A stretch of 64,000 nucleotides of DNA. Source: Pseudomonas berkeleyensis (GTDB taxonomy: Bacteria; Pseudomonadota; Gammaproteobacteria; Pseudomonadales; Pseudomonadaceae). Location: the NCBI RefSeq assembly GCF_014109765.1, contig NZ_CP059139.1, forward strand, positions 3,910,001 through 3,974,000. Reading direction: 5' to 3'. Both the position numbers and the translations under genes were made by a program. Positions 8,627 through 17,862 of the stretch are shown here, one piece after another. The stretch's first letter is position 1; the number at the start of each line of letters is the position of its first letter. The notes below the pieces were generated by a model that ran no database searches, had not been told where the DNA came from, and saw only the letters and a program-made list of their open reading frames with translations.

Positions 8627-9112
8627 TCAGCGTAAGGCGTTCTTCTTCTCCAGGATCAGAGACGCTTCGTTATAGGCGCTCTGGAACGCCTCGCTGCCAA
8701 TCCAGGCGACCGCCGTATCCTCGTCTTCGCCATGGAATATCGCGCGGTAAACGATCAACAGGCCTATCATGAAATCGGTCGCGGCGTCTTGCGACTCCTC
8801 GGCGACTACCAGTTCCAGCACCGGGTATTGCAGAAACACCAGGCACAGCGCGAGCAGGCTGATGCCCTCGCCGGCTTTCATCGCCTGGAACAGGTCGTCG
8901 AAATGCGCCGGATCGAAGCCGTTCTCTTCAATGTCCTGGAAGTCGAACGTACTGAGGTCGATCTCAACATCATCGAACGGCTCGTCGATCAGCGGATTAG
9001 CCAGAATCGGGTGGACGAGATTGACCTGAGGCCTGGGCTTGCCCATGCGGTTCTGCTTGGCCTTGGTCTTGGCCCGCTGGGCGCGCTTCTTCTGTTTGTC
9101 TGGGGAGGCCAT
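8627..9112 (-). CDS. Conserved hypothetical protein with basic N terminus
   Basis: A 161-residue protein. The ATG at 9112 has an AAGGA RBS and begins with a strongly basic segment (SPDKQKKRAQRAKTKAKQNR), then an acidic region (DEPFDDVEIDLSTFDFQD), then a moderately hydrophobic helical part. The basic/acidic layout could mean nucleic-acid association, but no known domain is recognisable. It is isolated between a convergent transporter and the AraC gene upstream on the same strand (119-bp gap). Confidence 0.7.
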   Translation of the reverse strand: MASPDKQKKRAQRAKTKAKQNRMGKPRPQVNLVHPILANPLIDEPFDDVEIDLSTFDFQDIEENGFDPAHFDDLFQAMKAGEGISLLALCLVFLQYPVLELVVAEESQDAATDFMIGLLIVYRAIFHGEDEDTAVAWIGSEAFQSAYNEASLILEKKNALR

Positions 9113-9230
9113 AAGGCGGGTTCCTTGGTCGCTGCAGCCATGTTGATGGCCTGGAATGATCAGGCGCTCATTGTATGCAGTCTCGGTCCGCACGGCTGGA
9201 AAACGTGCAAGCGCTGGGCTGCACATTGCC

Positions 9231-10103
9231 CTAACAAGCAGCGCTCGTGTCTCGGGCTGGAGGTAAACCAAACAGACGGCGGTACTCTCGGCTGAACTGC
9301 GAGACGCTTTCGTACCCCACCGCGAACGCCGCACTGCTGGCCGTAGCGCCCTCCCCCAACATCAGCCGACGCGCTTCGATCAAACGCAGCTGCTTTTGAA
9401 ATTGCAGCGGCGTCAGCGACGTCTGGTTGCGAAAGTGCTGATGGAATGACGAGGTGCTCATGCCGGCCACGGAAGCCAGGTGTTCCACTGGCAAGGGCCG
9501 GGTGAACTCGGTACGCAGCACCTTCACCGCCCGTGCGATCCGCTGCGCATGGCCGTCCGGCCAGCCCAGGCGGCTGATCGCCGAACCATGACGCCCAGCC
9601 AGCAACCAGTAGTGCAGCTCGCGCACCAGCGAGGCATGCAGCACCGCAGCCGAAGCCGGACGATCCAGCAGGCGCATCAGGCGCAACGCGGCTTCGGCCA
9701 CTTCGCTGTCGGTCGGTTCGATCTTTATCGGCGCCTCTTCCGTGCTTGGGGCCGATTTCATTTCCTCCATCAACTCGGTGAGCAAAGCAGGATTCAGGTC
9801 GATCACCAACGATATGTATGGGGCTTCGGGGCTCGCTTCGATGATCTGGCTAACCGTCGGTACATCGGCGGTAATCAGCAATGAGTCACCGGCGCTGAAG
9901 GTGAATGTGCGGGCTCCCATCATGACCTGCTTGCCACCCTGCAGCACCAGGCAGGCAAGTGGCCGGGTGATCGCGTAATCCAGCCCGCTGGGCTTGAGCG
10001 TACGGATGATGGTCAAGCCAGGAATGGGGGTTTGGGCAAGCCCATTGGGATCGGCATGTTGATCCAGATAGTCGCGAACGACCTCCAGCAAGGCTGTGCT
10101 CAT
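9231..10103 (-). CDS. AraC-family transcriptional regulator with AraC_N domain
   Basis: A 290-residue protein starting at the ATG at 10103 (AGGA upstream); a longer in-frame start would add an unconserved leader. The N-terminal cupin-like AraC_N domain (PLACLVLQGGKQVMMGARTFTFSAGDSLLI) is followed by the double HTH: LPVEHLASVAGMSTSSFHQHF and ASSAAFAVGYESVSQFSREYRRLFG. It is divergent from the SDR gene at 10242, which is the likely target. Paralogous in layout to the AraC/SDR pair at 24.5-26.3 kb. Confidence 0.9.
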   Translation of the reverse strand: MSTALLEVVRDYLDQHADPNGLAQTPIPGLTIIRTLKPSGLDYAITRPLACLVLQGGKQVMMGARTFTFSAGDSLLITADVPTVSQIIEASPEAPYISLVIDLNPALLTELMEEMKSAPSTEEAPIKIEPTDSEVAEAALRLMRLLDRPASAAVLHASLVRELHYWLLAGRHGSAISRLGWPDGHAQRIARAVKVLRTEFTRPLPVEHLASVAGMSTSSFHQHFRNQTSLTPLQFQKQLRLIEARRLMLGEGATASSAAFAVGYESVSQFSREYRRLFGLPPARDTSAAC

Positions 10104-10241
10104 CGTGGGTTCCTGAGGCTGGTCATGGGCACGTTGTTCACCCTTGGAGAAATAGGCAAAAAGCGTCGAGGTTTCGGTAAGGACGGGGTCACCCCACGGA
10201 TCACACAATGAAATCCCCTTCACCAAACAGAGGTTTTTACC

Positions 10242-10997
10242 ATGACCAAGATCGCCATCGTAACTGGCTCCAGCCGTGGCCTCGGCCGTAATACCGCCCT
10301 GAATATCGCTCGCCAGGGTAGCGATGTCGTCGTCACTTATCACAGCCAGGACGATGCCGCGCTTGCTGTGGTCGCTGAAGTCGAAGCACTGGGGCGAAAG
10401 GCCGTCGCGCTGCAACTCGATGCTGGCAATGTCAGCACCTTCCCAGCTTTCGTGGCGCGCCTGCGCCAGGCGCTACGCGATACCTGGCAGCGCGACAACT
10501 TCGATCACCTGGTCAATAACGCCGGACACGGGGACATGGCCTCGATTAGCGAGACCACCGAGGCGCAGTTCGATGCGCTGGTGAACGTGCATTTCAAAGG
10601 GGTGTTCTTCCTCACCCAGGCGCTGCTGCCGCTGATGGCCGACGGTGGTCGTATCGTCAACATTTCTTCGGGGCTGACGCGTATCGCCTATCCGGGCTTT
10701 GCTGCCTACTCGGCAGTCAAGGGAGCGGTGGAAGTACTGAGCGTCTACCTGGCCAAGGAGCTGGGCAGCCGGGGGATCGCGGTCAATACCGTGGCACCCG
10801 GCGCGATCGAGACGGATTTTCTCGGCGGTGCCGTGCGCGACATGCCGGATCTGAACACGGTATTCGCGAATATGACGGCGCTTGGCCGTGTCGGCGTGCC
10901 GGACGATATCGGCCCGATGATCGCTGGCCTGCTTGGTGAGGAGAATCGCTGGATCAACGCTCAACGCATCGAGGTATCCGGCGGGCAGACGATCTGA
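10242..10997 (+). CDS. SDR-family oxidoreductase
   Basis: A 251-residue classical short-chain dehydrogenase. TGSSRGLG near residue 9 binds NAD(P)H, NNAG follows near residue 90, and the catalytic YSAVK and Ser (VNISSGL) are present. The C terminus WINAQRIEVSGGQTI is typical of the 3-oxoacyl-ACP-reductase-like subfamily. A GAGG precedes the ATG. Divergent from the AraC regulator at 10103, which probably controls it. The substrate is unknown. Confidence 0.88.
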   Translation: MTKIAIVTGSSRGLGRNTALNIARQGSDVVVTYHSQDDAALAVVAEVEALGRKAVALQLDAGNVSTFPAFVARLRQALRDTWQRDNFDHLVNNAGHGDMASISETTEAQFDALVNVHFKGVFFLTQALLPLMADGGRIVNISSGLTRIAYPGFAAYSAVKGAVEVLSVYLAKELGSRGIAVNTVAPGAIETDFLGGAVRDMPDLNTVFANMTALGRVGVPDDIGPMIAGLLGEENRWINAQRIEVSGGQTI

Positions 10998-11063
10998 CCA
11001 CCAAGCAGTACGCCATGTGATCAGGCAAGTGTTCGTGTCACCGCGAGCACTTGCTTGTCGGTT

Positions 11064-11951
11064 CTAGCCTCGGGGCGGCTGCGCCTGTATCCGCTCCCCT
11101 ATCAGCTCCAGATAACGTCGAGCCCCCAATCCCAGTGGTCGACCGCTGCTCCAGACGATATCGACCCAAAGCCGCAACTGACTGGCCATGTTGTCGAATT
11201 TCACTTCCTGCAAGCTACCCGAGGCAATCAACGCAGCGACCAGAGGCGCCGGCAGATACGCCCACCCGAGCCCCGCCTGCACCAGGTTCAGGGTGGCTAG
11301 GTGGCTGTCGGTGAGCCACAGCCGATGGGAGAGCACAACCTGCGGATCGGTTGCCGACGGCGAGCCTGCGGCAACGATGATCTGCCGTGTATCGACCATC
11401 ATCTGCGCGTCCATTGCTTTCAGGTAATCCGGCGCGGCGACCGCCACCAGCAACTGGCTACCGGCTTCGAGAAAGCGCTCGCGCTCATCGATGCCTGGGC
11501 GCTCGAACACCAGCGCCAGGTGAACGCTGCCTTCGTGCATCAGGCGTACGGCCTCGGCCTGCGAGGCGGAGCGCACCTCGATCTCCAACAAAGGGAACTC
11601 ATTCGCCAGGTCGACCAGGGGCTGGCTCCACATGCCGCTCTGCAGCTCCGGGGCCATGGCGATCACCAGACGCCTCTCCAGGCCCTGATGCAGTTGCAGC
11701 GCCTGGGCATCGAGCCGGTTGAGCTGGCTGGCGACCTGACGCGCCTGCGGCTCCAGTGCCAGCGCCGCCTCGGTGGGTAGCGCCTTGCGCGTGCTGCGGT
11801 CGAACAACTCCAGATCCAGCTCCGCTTCGAGTTGAGCAATCGCCATACTCACCGCCGAGGGCACACGACCCAGCCGGCGCGCAGCAGCAGAAAATGATCC
11901 GGCATCGAGCACGGCGAGAAAGACACGCAGGGTTTCGCTGTTGAATGCCAT
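11064..11951 (-). CDS. LysR-family transcriptional regulator
   Basis: A 295-residue LysR protein: HTH (NSETLRVFLAVLDAGSFSAAARRLGRVPSAVSMAIAQLE) then an effector-binding domain (RRLVIAMAPELQSGMW). It is divergent from the SDR pair starting at 12046 with 94 bp between, so it is the likely regulator of that operon. A few bp past the start is an AT-rich stretch (CGTCTTTATTTATCAGC) that probably holds the divergent promoters. Confidence 0.88.
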   Translation of the reverse strand: MAFNSETLRVFLAVLDAGSFSAAARRLGRVPSAVSMAIAQLEAELDLELFDRSTRKALPTEAALALEPQARQVASQLNRLDAQALQLHQGLERRLVIAMAPELQSGMWSQPLVDLANEFPLLEIEVRSASQAEAVRLMHEGSVHLALVFERPGIDERERFLEAGSQLLVAVAAPDYLKAMDAQMMVDTRQIIVAAGSPSATDPQVVLSHRLWLTDSHLATLNLVQAGLGWAYLPAPLVAALIASGSLQEVKFDNMASQLRLWVDIVWSSGRPLGLGARRYLELIGERIQAQPPRG

Positions 11952-12045
11952 GGTTGTTGTCAGCTTTCCTGATAACGATCGTCTTTATTTATCAGCTAAT
12001 CCTCCCTAATTTCCAGCTATCTGTAGCAGGAGAGGAAGCAGCGTC

Positions 12046-12822
12046 ATGAGTCAGAACTGGAAAGACCAGGTCGCGCTGGTCAGCGGTGCCGGCAGTGAGC
12101 AGGGTATCGGCATGGCCATCGCCAGACGCCTTGGCGCGGCTGGAGCGAAGCTGATCGTCACAGCCAGCAGCGCACGTATAGCAGAGCGTGTCGCCGAGCT
12201 GCGCGCCGCAGGCTACGAAGCCGAGGGCAAGGCGGTCGACCTCACCGATGAAGCTGGCGTGCAGGCGTTCACCGCCTGGGCCGAAGGGCTGTGGGGACGG
12301 GTCGACATTCTGGTCAACAATGCCGGCATGGCCATGCAGGGCAGTCCCGAACCGTTCGCGGAGGTCTCCAGCATGAGCCTGGAGATGTGGAACCTGTCGA
12401 TTGCCCGCAACCTGACCAGTGCCTTCCTGCTCACCCGTGCGCTGCTGCCCGGCATGCAGGCACGCGGTCATGGCCGGGTCATTCATATCGGCTCCACCAC
12501 CGGCACGCGAGGCGGCAATCCGGGCGAAGCGGCCTACAGCGCAGCCAAGGCCGGCATGGTGGGCCTGAACATGGGGCTGGCGCTGGAGGTTGCCCGTCAC
12601 GGCATCACGGTCAACACCGTGGCTCCCGGCTGGATCGCCACCGGATCGAGTACGCCGGAGGAACAGCGCGCCGCGGCCTATGTACCGGTGGGCCGGGCCG
12701 GTCGGCCCGAGGAAGTGGCAGCTGCCGTGGCCTTCCTCGCCTCCCCCGAGGCCAGTTACATCACCGGCGAAACCCTGGTGGTCGACGGCGGCAATTGCCT
12801 GATCGAGAACAAAGCGCCATGA
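12046..12822 (+). CDS. SDR-family oxidoreductase (first of a coupled pair)
   Basis: A 258-residue short-chain dehydrogenase. The cofactor motif is the long variant [10 protein letters not shown], followed by NNAGMAM and the catalytic YSAAK (residues near 165). The C-terminal [13 protein letters not shown] is typical of FabG-like enzymes. Its TGA overlaps the ATG of the next SDR gene (ATGA), so the two are translationally coupled, suggesting two steps of one pathway. The LysR divergent upstream is the probable regulator. Confidence 0.88.
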   Translation: MSQNWKDQVALVSGAGSEQGIGMAIARRLGAAGAKLIVTASSARIAERVAELRAAGYEAEGKAVDLTDEAGVQAFTAWAEGLWGRVDILVNNAGMAMQGSPEPFAEVSSMSLEMWNLSIARNLTSAFLLTRALLPGMQARGHGRVIHIGSTTGTRGGNPGEAAYSAAKAGMVGLNMGLALEVARHGITVNTVAPGWIATGSSTPEEQRAAAYVPVGRAGRPEEVAAAVAFLASPEASYITGETLVVDGGNCLIENKAP

Positions 12823-13592
12823 AGCCAGAATCGACGATAAACCCCGTGGTGCTGATCACCGGCGCAGCCGGGGGCGTGGGCAGTGCGCTGGTCGCCCGCT
12901 TTCTGGCCGGTGGCTGGCAGGTGTTTGCCACAGACGCCAATGCCGCCGGCCTGGCCGAACTGGGCAAGCGCCACATGCTCGTCGGCAGCCTGGCGGCGGA
13001 CATTCGTACACCAGCGGCCTGCAACGCAGTGGTGAATGCGGCAATCGAAGCGGCCGGGCAACTCGATGCGGTGATCAATGCGGCAGGCGTGTGGCGCGAG
13101 GGGCCGGTGGAATCCTTCAGCGAGGAGGATTTCGACCTGGTACTGGACGTCAACCTCAAGGCAAGTTTCTTCATCTGCGCTGCCGCCATCCCCCATCTGC
13201 AGCAAACCCGCGGCGCGATCGTCAATATCTCCAGCGATGCAGGGCGCCAGGGCAACCCGAATGCAGCGGCCTATTGCGCCAGCAAGGGTGGCCTCAGCCT
13301 TTTCACCAAGGCCTTGGCACTCGACCTGGCGCCCTACGGCGTGCGTTGCAATGCCGTCTCGCCCGGCGATATCGACACCCCCATGCTCAAATTCCAGGCC
13401 GAGCGTTACGGCAATGGCGATCCGGACGCTTACTACCGCGAGCTGCTGGCGAAGTACCCGCAGGGCGAGCAAGCGCGCTTCATCCAGCCGGAGGAAGTGG
13501 CTGAGCTGGCGTTCTTTCTCTGCCAGCCCGGCGCCCGCTCGATCACCGGGGCGGACATGGCCATCGACCAGGGTGTCTCAGCCGGTCACTGA
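12819..13592 (+). CDS. SDR-family oxidoreductase (second of a coupled pair)
   Basis: A 257-residue short-chain dehydrogenase starting at the ATG that overlaps the previous stop. TGAAGGVG is the cofactor motif, NAAG replaces the usual NNAG, and the active-site Ser (NISSDAG) and YCASK are present. The C terminus [16 protein letters not shown] is family-typical. The C-terminal end overlaps the convergent solute-binding-protein gene by 7 bp. Function beyond NAD(P)-dependent alcohol/ketone chemistry is not inferable. Confidence 0.87.
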   Translation: MKPESTINPVVLITGAAGGVGSALVARFLAGGWQVFATDANAAGLAELGKRHMLVGSLAADIRTPAACNAVVNAAIEAAGQLDAVINAAGVWREGPVESFSEEDFDLVLDVNLKASFFICAAAIPHLQQTRGAIVNISSDAGRQGNPNAAAYCASKGGLSLFTKALALDLAPYGVRCNAVSPGDIDTPMLKFQAERYGNGDPDAYYRELLAKYPQGEQARFIQPEEVAELAFFLCQPGARSITGADMAIDQGVSAGH

Positions 13593-14335
13593 GCATCTGG
13601 CCGTTCGTAGCGTCGCTGGATGCGCGCCAGCTCACCCGTGCGCCGCAGCCGCGCCAGAGCCGCGGCCCAGGCGGCGACCAGCGCGTCGTCGCTGTCACGG
13701 CTGAAGGCGATGTAAAGCGATGAGCGATACAGCTCGATGGGCACCCGTCGCAAGGTGCCTGGGGCGATGTTCAACTGACCGCTGTAGTAGGCCACCCCGG
13801 CGTCTGTGTCGCCGACGATGATGTCGGTACGACCGGCGAGCAGCATGCGGTAAAGCTGATGACTCTCGCCAGCGCTCCTGTCGAGGTTATTGAAACCCAG
13901 CGATTGCAGCATGTTCGGCACCAGGCCGGCATGCCGCGTGGTGATTTGCGGCGCCCGCAACAGTTGCTCCAGAGAGTTGATCGACTGCGATGCATTGGCC
14001 AACTGATAGGGATGAATGGACTCTTCCACGATGGGCCCGACCCATTTGTACAGCGGCTCACGCTCAGGCGTACGGAAGAGCGAGTACATGATGGTATGCG
14101 GACGATGTTGCAAGGCATGAGCGGTGCGCATGCTCGGCAGCAACACGATCTCGAAGTCATCGCCGGTGAGCGCCATGATCGCCCGCACGACCTCCGTGGC
14201 CATGCCGGTCAGTTGGCCGTTGTCGCGGTAGTTGTAGGGTGCCCACTCCTCCGTGACGACCTGATATGGCTCGGCCCTGGCCAGGGCACCAGACAACAGA
14301 CAGAGCAGCGCTAAGGCGAATATCGAAGGCTTCAC
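13586..14335 (-). CDS. Periplasmic solute-binding protein, family 3-like
   Basis: A 249-residue protein. I place the start at the GTG at 14335, which has AGGA upstream and begins a good signal peptide (KPSIFALALLCLLSGALARA); an in-frame ATG at 14368 would add eleven residues before it. The mature part starts PYQVVTEEWAPYNYRDNGQLTGMATEVV, the signature of amino-acid-type periplasmic binding proteins, and includes GDTDAGVAYY. No ABC permease or ATPase lies next to it, so it is an orphan binding protein; Pseudomonas genomes have many such, some acting as sensory inputs. Confidence 0.82.
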   Translation of the reverse strand: MKPSIFALALLCLLSGALARAEPYQVVTEEWAPYNYRDNGQLTGMATEVVRAIMALTGDDFEIVLLPSMRTAHALQHRPHTIMYSLFRTPEREPLYKWVGPIVEESIHPYQLANASQSINSLEQLLRAPQITTRHAGLVPNMLQSLGFNNLDRSAGESHQLYRMLLAGRTDIIVGDTDAGVAYYSGQLNIAPGTLRRVPIELYRSSLYIAFSRDSDDALVAAWAAALARLRRTGELARIQRRYERPDAQ

Positions 14336-14442
14336 GCATCCTGCCTGGCGATTCGAGGGATCAGGCAATCATAGCCGTTGCCGCCTGCATCGCGCTGCCA
14401 CTCGTGTCAGGAAAACGCAGCAGTTGCATGAGCGAAAACGAA

Positions 14443-14463
14443 GGTTAAAGTAGTGCTTCAACC
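14443..14463 (+). promoter_or_regulatory. MerR-type dyad upstream of the MerR gene
   Basis: GGTT-AAG and CTT-AACC arms form a 21-bp dyad (8 of 10 pairs match) 36 bp before the MerR start. The sequence TTAAAGT...CTTCAAC is nearly shared with the site in front of the Old Yellow Enzyme gene at 22301, suggesting one regulator recognises both. Confidence 0.55.
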
Positions 14464-14498
14464 TATGAGTCAGCCATCACGATAGAGGCGCAATCGGC

Positions 14499-14951
14499 AT
14501 GAAGATCGGCGAACTGGCGCAGCGTACCGGCCTGGCAGCCTCGCGTATTCGTTTCTACGAAAGCATTGGCCTGCTCAAGCTGGTGGAGCGCCAGGCCAAC
14601 GGCTATCGCAGCTACCCGGAACAAGCTGTTATGGTGCTCAACCTGATCACCACGGCCCAGCAAGCCGGCTTCAGCCTGGATGAACTGCGCACGCTGCTGC
14701 CGCAGGATCTGTCGCAATGGCAACACGGCAAACTGCTCAACACCCTGCAGGCAAAAGTGAAAGACATCGAAGCGCTGGAGCAGCGCCTGGCGCAGAGCAA
14801 GACGCACCTGCTAGCGTTGATCGACGAGATCGAAAGCAAACCGGACGACCTCGACTGCGCCGCCAACGCCAGGCGGGTGCTATCGAAGATGAACCTGGGC
14901 GAGCCGAGCGAGGCGCCCAAGCGCGCCGGCAAGAACAGCAAGCGCGCATAA
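14499..14951 (+). CDS. MerR-family transcriptional regulator
   Basis: A 150-residue MerR protein. The N-terminal HTH (MKIGELAQRTGLAASRIRFY) and wing (ESIGLLKLVERQANGYRSY) are diagnostic, followed by a dimerisation coiled coil (residues about 78-112) and a Lys/Arg-rich tail. There is one cysteine in the effector region (Cys120), so it lacks the SoxR 2Fe-2S cluster and the CueR metal pair; a single-Cys or aromatic ligand sensor is more likely. Convergent with the MDR reductase at 15031. Shared dyads point to autoregulation and to the Old Yellow Enzyme gene as a possible target. Confidence 0.88.
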   Translation: MKIGELAQRTGLAASRIRFYESIGLLKLVERQANGYRSYPEQAVMVLNLITTAQQAGFSLDELRTLLPQDLSQWQHGKLLNTLQAKVKDIEALEQRLAQSKTHLLALIDEIESKPDDLDCAANARRVLSKMNLGEPSEAPKRAGKNSKRA

Positions 14952-14962
14952 GGCTGCCCTTC

Positions 14963-15000
14963 GTAGGGTGCGCCGCGCGTACCACCTCCGTTGGTGAATG
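14963..15000. repeat. REP fragment between MerR and MDR genes
   Basis: GTAGGGTGCGCCGCGCG is one arm of the REP type seen complete at 35801, 60670 and 60816; the opposite arm is degenerate here. It sits in the convergent intergenic space, the usual REP location. Confidence 0.5.
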
Positions 15001-15030
15001 GCCGGATCGCTACTCCAGCCGACACCAGGC

Positions 15031-16038
15031 TCACCTCACCTTGACCACCACCTTGCCCTTCGCACGCCCACTGTCGACGTAGGCCAGGGCTTGATCGGTG
15101 GCCTCGAACGGGAAGACCTTGTCGATCACCGGGCGAATGACGCCACTGTCGATCAGTTCGCCCAGCCTGGCCAATTGCTCGCCACTGCCACGCATGAACA
15201 GAAAGGCATAGTTGACCTGGCGCTGCCTGGCCTTCTTGCGAATCTTGCGGCTCAACAGGCCCACGATCAGTTGCAGCAGCTTGGGCATGCCGGCATCTCT
15301 GGCGAACTCGGGGTCGGGTGGGCCGGACAGCGTGATCAGTTGGCCGCCGGGTCTGAGTACACTCAGGGATTTCTCCAGCTCCTCCGCGCCCAGGCTGTGC
15401 AGCACCAGATCGTAGTCACGCAGCGTCTTGGCGAAATCGTCCTTCTTGTAGTCGATGACGATGTCCGCGCCGAGGCTTTTCACCAGCTCGACATTGGCAC
15501 TGCTGGTGGTGGTCGCGACGCTCGCGCCCAGCTGCTTGGCCAACTGGATCGCCAGGGTGCCAACGCCGCCAGAACCCGCATGGATAAAGACCTTCTGTCC
15601 TTTGCGCAGGTTGCCCTTCTCCACCAGTGCCTGCCAGGCAGTGAGGCCGACCAGAGGGATCGAGGCCGCCTCCTCCATGCTCAGGCTGAGCGGCTTCAGG
15701 GCGAGGTTGGATTCGGCGACAGCGATGAACTCGGCGAAGGTGCCGATGCGACGGGTATCGGTGCGGGCATAGACCTCATCGCCCGGTTTGAAGCGCTGAA
15801 CCTTGGCACCGACCCGCGTGACGACACCCGCCAGGTCGTTGCCCAGCACCAACGGCAGGCGCAGCGGCAGAATCCGCTTGAGCGCACCACTGCGAATCTT
15901 CAGATCCAACGGATTGATGCTGGCCGCGTGGATCTGCACCAGCACGTCCTGTTCGCCCAGCTTCGGCTCCGGCACCTCGGCCAGTTGCAAGGGTTCCTGC
16001 TTTCCATAACGTTCGATGACGAAGGCTTTCATTGACAT
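15031..16038 (-). CDS. NADP-dependent MDR oxidoreductase (quinone reductase-like)
   Basis: A 335-residue medium-chain reductase: MKAFVIERYGKQEPLQLAEVPEP, INPLDLKIRSG, GNDLAGVVTRVG, and the nucleotide-binding AGSGGVG followed by AIQLAKQLGA. It lacks zinc ligands. The first codons are ATG-TCA-ATG; either ATG could be used. The expected reaction is NADPH-dependent reduction of quinones or enones. It is a distant paralogue of the reductase at 1866. Gene context (MerR convergent, DUF1329 upstream on the same strand) does not reveal a substrate. Confidence 0.85.
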   Translation of the reverse strand: MSMKAFVIERYGKQEPLQLAEVPEPKLGEQDVLVQIHAASINPLDLKIRSGALKRILPLRLPLVLGNDLAGVVTRVGAKVQRFKPGDEVYARTDTRRIGTFAEFIAVAESNLALKPLSLSMEEAASIPLVGLTAWQALVEKGNLRKGQKVFIHAGSGGVGTLAIQLAKQLGASVATTTSSANVELVKSLGADIVIDYKKDDFAKTLRDYDLVLHSLGAEELEKSLSVLRPGGQLITLSGPPDPEFARDAGMPKLLQLIVGLLSRKIRKKARQRQVNYAFLFMRGSGEQLARLGELIDSGVIRPVIDKVFPFEATDQALAYVDSGRAKGKVVVKVR

Positions 16039-16108
16039 GACCTGGGTTCACTGCGTGACCGGTGGCACAGGAAGACGCCACCGGATGGTTAGACGATCTA
16101 TCGCTGGA

Positions 16109-17440
16109 TCAGCGAATTCCCTGGGCTCTGAGAGCGGCCGGCACGAACTCCGACTTGCTCGCCTTGAAACCGAAGGTGATGGGCTGCGCGCTGTTGTAGG
16201 TCAGGCCGAACACCAGATAGCGGCCGTTGCTGAAGTCGTAGATCGCCTCCCCCGCATACCAGGGTGTGTCGGCGTAGTCGTACTGCACATGGAAGCCCTC
16301 GGAGAACCGCCACAGCACGCCACGGCTGTCGTAGTGCTCGGCCAGGGCGATCTGCCAGGTGTCTTCATCGACATAGAACACGCGCTTGGCGTAGATGTGG
16401 CGCATACCCGGCTTGAGGGTGCCGACCACTTTCCATACGCGGTGCTTTTCATAGCGCAGATAGGCCGGATCGAGATGCCCCTTCTTGATCAACTTGTCCG
16501 AAGTCAGCTCATGACTGGTCAGGCGGTAGTTGTTGTAGGGGATATAGATTTCCTGCTTGCCTTCCAGCTTCCAGTCGTAGCGATCCGGCGAGCCGGTGTA
16601 CATGTCGTAGTTGTCGGAGGTACGCAGACCATCGGCGGCGGTACCGGGGCCGTCATAAGCGACCTGTGGAGCCCGCCGCACGCGACGCTGCCCGGAGTTG
16701 TAGAGCCAGGCCAGACGCGGCTCCTTGACCTGATCGATGGTTTCCTGCACCAGCAGGATGTTTCCCGCCAGGCGGGCCGGCGCCGTCACCTTCTGCGTCG
16801 AGAAGATCATGATGTTGGCGTCGCTCACCGGGTCGAAGCCATTGAGGTTCTCCGGCCAGGCCGCGCGGTCTTCAAGCTGGACTTCACTGAAAGCACCGTT
16901 CGGCTGAGTGATCACCTGGGTATGCGTGCGCAACAGGCTGCCGCCCCGGTAGCGCATGAAGTGGTTCCACAGCACCTCCACCCCGCTCTTGGGATGGATG
17001 AAGGGGTAGTAGCCCTGGTAGTCGAGTACCCCATTGCCGCCCGCGACCAACCTGGCTGTCTGCGCGTTCTTTTGCGCCGCCTCGTAGACGTATTCAGGGT
17101 ATTTGGCGGTACGCCGCGTTTCGTAGATGTTCAGGCGATAGCCGTCCGGATTACGGCGCAATTGTTCTATCTGCCCAGGCGTGAGGTTGTCTCGATAGCT
17201 CTCGTAGTTACTGGCGTCGATGGAAAACTTCACCGGGTCGCCGGCAAAGGGGTCGACGAATTGCTTGCCGATATCACTCCACGTCACGCCACGACTGAAG
17301 CCGCCCGTCCAGGCCGGAATGGAACCGTCGGCATTGCCGGCAGCTTCGGCGCCCAGCGGCGTGAACTCCTGGGCCGCAGCAAGGCTGAAGCTGGCGGCGA
17401 GGGTCGCCGCCAGCACCGAGATCGTGATCGCCTTAGTCAT
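16109..17440 (-). CDS. DUF1329-family periplasmic protein
   Basis: A 443-residue precursor with a signal peptide (ITISVLAATLAASFSLAAAQ) starting at the ATG at 17440, preceded by an AGGGCAAG RBS. The mature protein has the DUF1329 pattern: TPLGAEAAGNADGSIPAWTGG at the N terminus, NPDGYRLNIYETRRTAKYPEYVY, and the late GEAIYDFSNGRYLVFGLTYN. DUF1329 proteins are LolA-like periplasmic proteins that usually occur with a DUF1302 outer-membrane protein and an RND transporter; neither is present, so this is an orphan. It overlaps the small secreted-protein gene upstream by 8 bp and is probably co-transcribed with it. Confidence 0.88.
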   Translation of the reverse strand: MTKAITISVLAATLAASFSLAAAQEFTPLGAEAAGNADGSIPAWTGGFSRGVTWSDIGKQFVDPFAGDPVKFSIDASNYESYRDNLTPGQIEQLRRNPDGYRLNIYETRRTAKYPEYVYEAAQKNAQTARLVAGGNGVLDYQGYYPFIHPKSGVEVLWNHFMRYRGGSLLRTHTQVITQPNGAFSEVQLEDRAAWPENLNGFDPVSDANIMIFSTQKVTAPARLAGNILLVQETIDQVKEPRLAWLYNSGQRRVRRAPQVAYDGPGTAADGLRTSDNYDMYTGSPDRYDWKLEGKQEIYIPYNNYRLTSHELTSDKLIKKGHLDPAYLRYEKHRVWKVVGTLKPGMRHIYAKRVFYVDEDTWQIALAEHYDSRGVLWRFSEGFHVQYDYADTPWYAGEAIYDFSNGRYLVFGLTYNSAQPITFGFKASKSEFVPAALRAQGIR

Positions 17441-17729
17441 GGGCTTGCCCTGCCTGCGCCAGTTTTCCTTCGACGACGTCCAGGCCTTGGCGCGCCTGGC
17501 CGGAACCGAGTGCTTGCGCCTGCAGGAACCAGCTGTGGGCGTATTCCAGCGCCGATATTGCCTCGCCTTCATCACTGGCACGGGCCAGGTGGCAGTTACC
17601 GACGGCAATCGCGAGATCCGCCGTGATCAGGCGGTCGTCCAGTTCATTGGTGACGCAGTTGCCGTGGGGTTCGGCCTGTGCGGTGGCGACGACGAAGAAA
17701 GCCGTCGCAGTCAGGAGTTGCTTGATCAT
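17433..17729 (-). CDS. Small secreted protein of unknown function
   Basis: A 98-residue protein with a signal peptide (IKQLLTATAFFVVATAQA) and two cysteines in the mature part (GNCVTNE and GNCHLAR) that could form a disulfide. The remainder is helical and resembles a tetratricopeptide-type helix pair (EYAHSWFLQAQALGSG). It is first in a two-gene operon with the DUF1329 gene and divergent from the HxlR regulator. Confidence 0.7.
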   Translation of the reverse strand: MIKQLLTATAFFVVATAQAEPHGNCVTNELDDRLITADLAIAVGNCHLARASDEGEAISALEYAHSWFLQAQALGSGQARQGLDVVEGKLAQAGQAHD

Positions 17730-17758
17730 GGGTAGACCTCGGTAGGATGCTTCTCGAT

Positions 17759-17777
17759 AGGTTCTATAACAGAACCT
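17759..17777. promoter_or_regulatory. Perfect dyad in the HxlR/DUF1329 divergent promoter
   Basis: AGGTTCT and AGAACCT form a perfect 7-bp inverted repeat around ATAAC, 30 bp from the small secreted protein's start and 86 bp from the HxlR start. It is a strong operator candidate for the HxlR protein. Confidence 0.65.
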
Positions 17778-17862
17778 TGTGACGAGAAATTAGGTGCTAT
17801 CATGAAACCTGTCAACCGCTTTCTTATCGGCACACGCCACCCAACCGCCCGGAGACATTCAC

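Noticed and set aside
14157..14339. Alternative ATG-initiated frame at the start of the solute-binding protein gene
   Set aside because: It is in another frame and gives no signal peptide; the GTG at 14335 gives a proper one.
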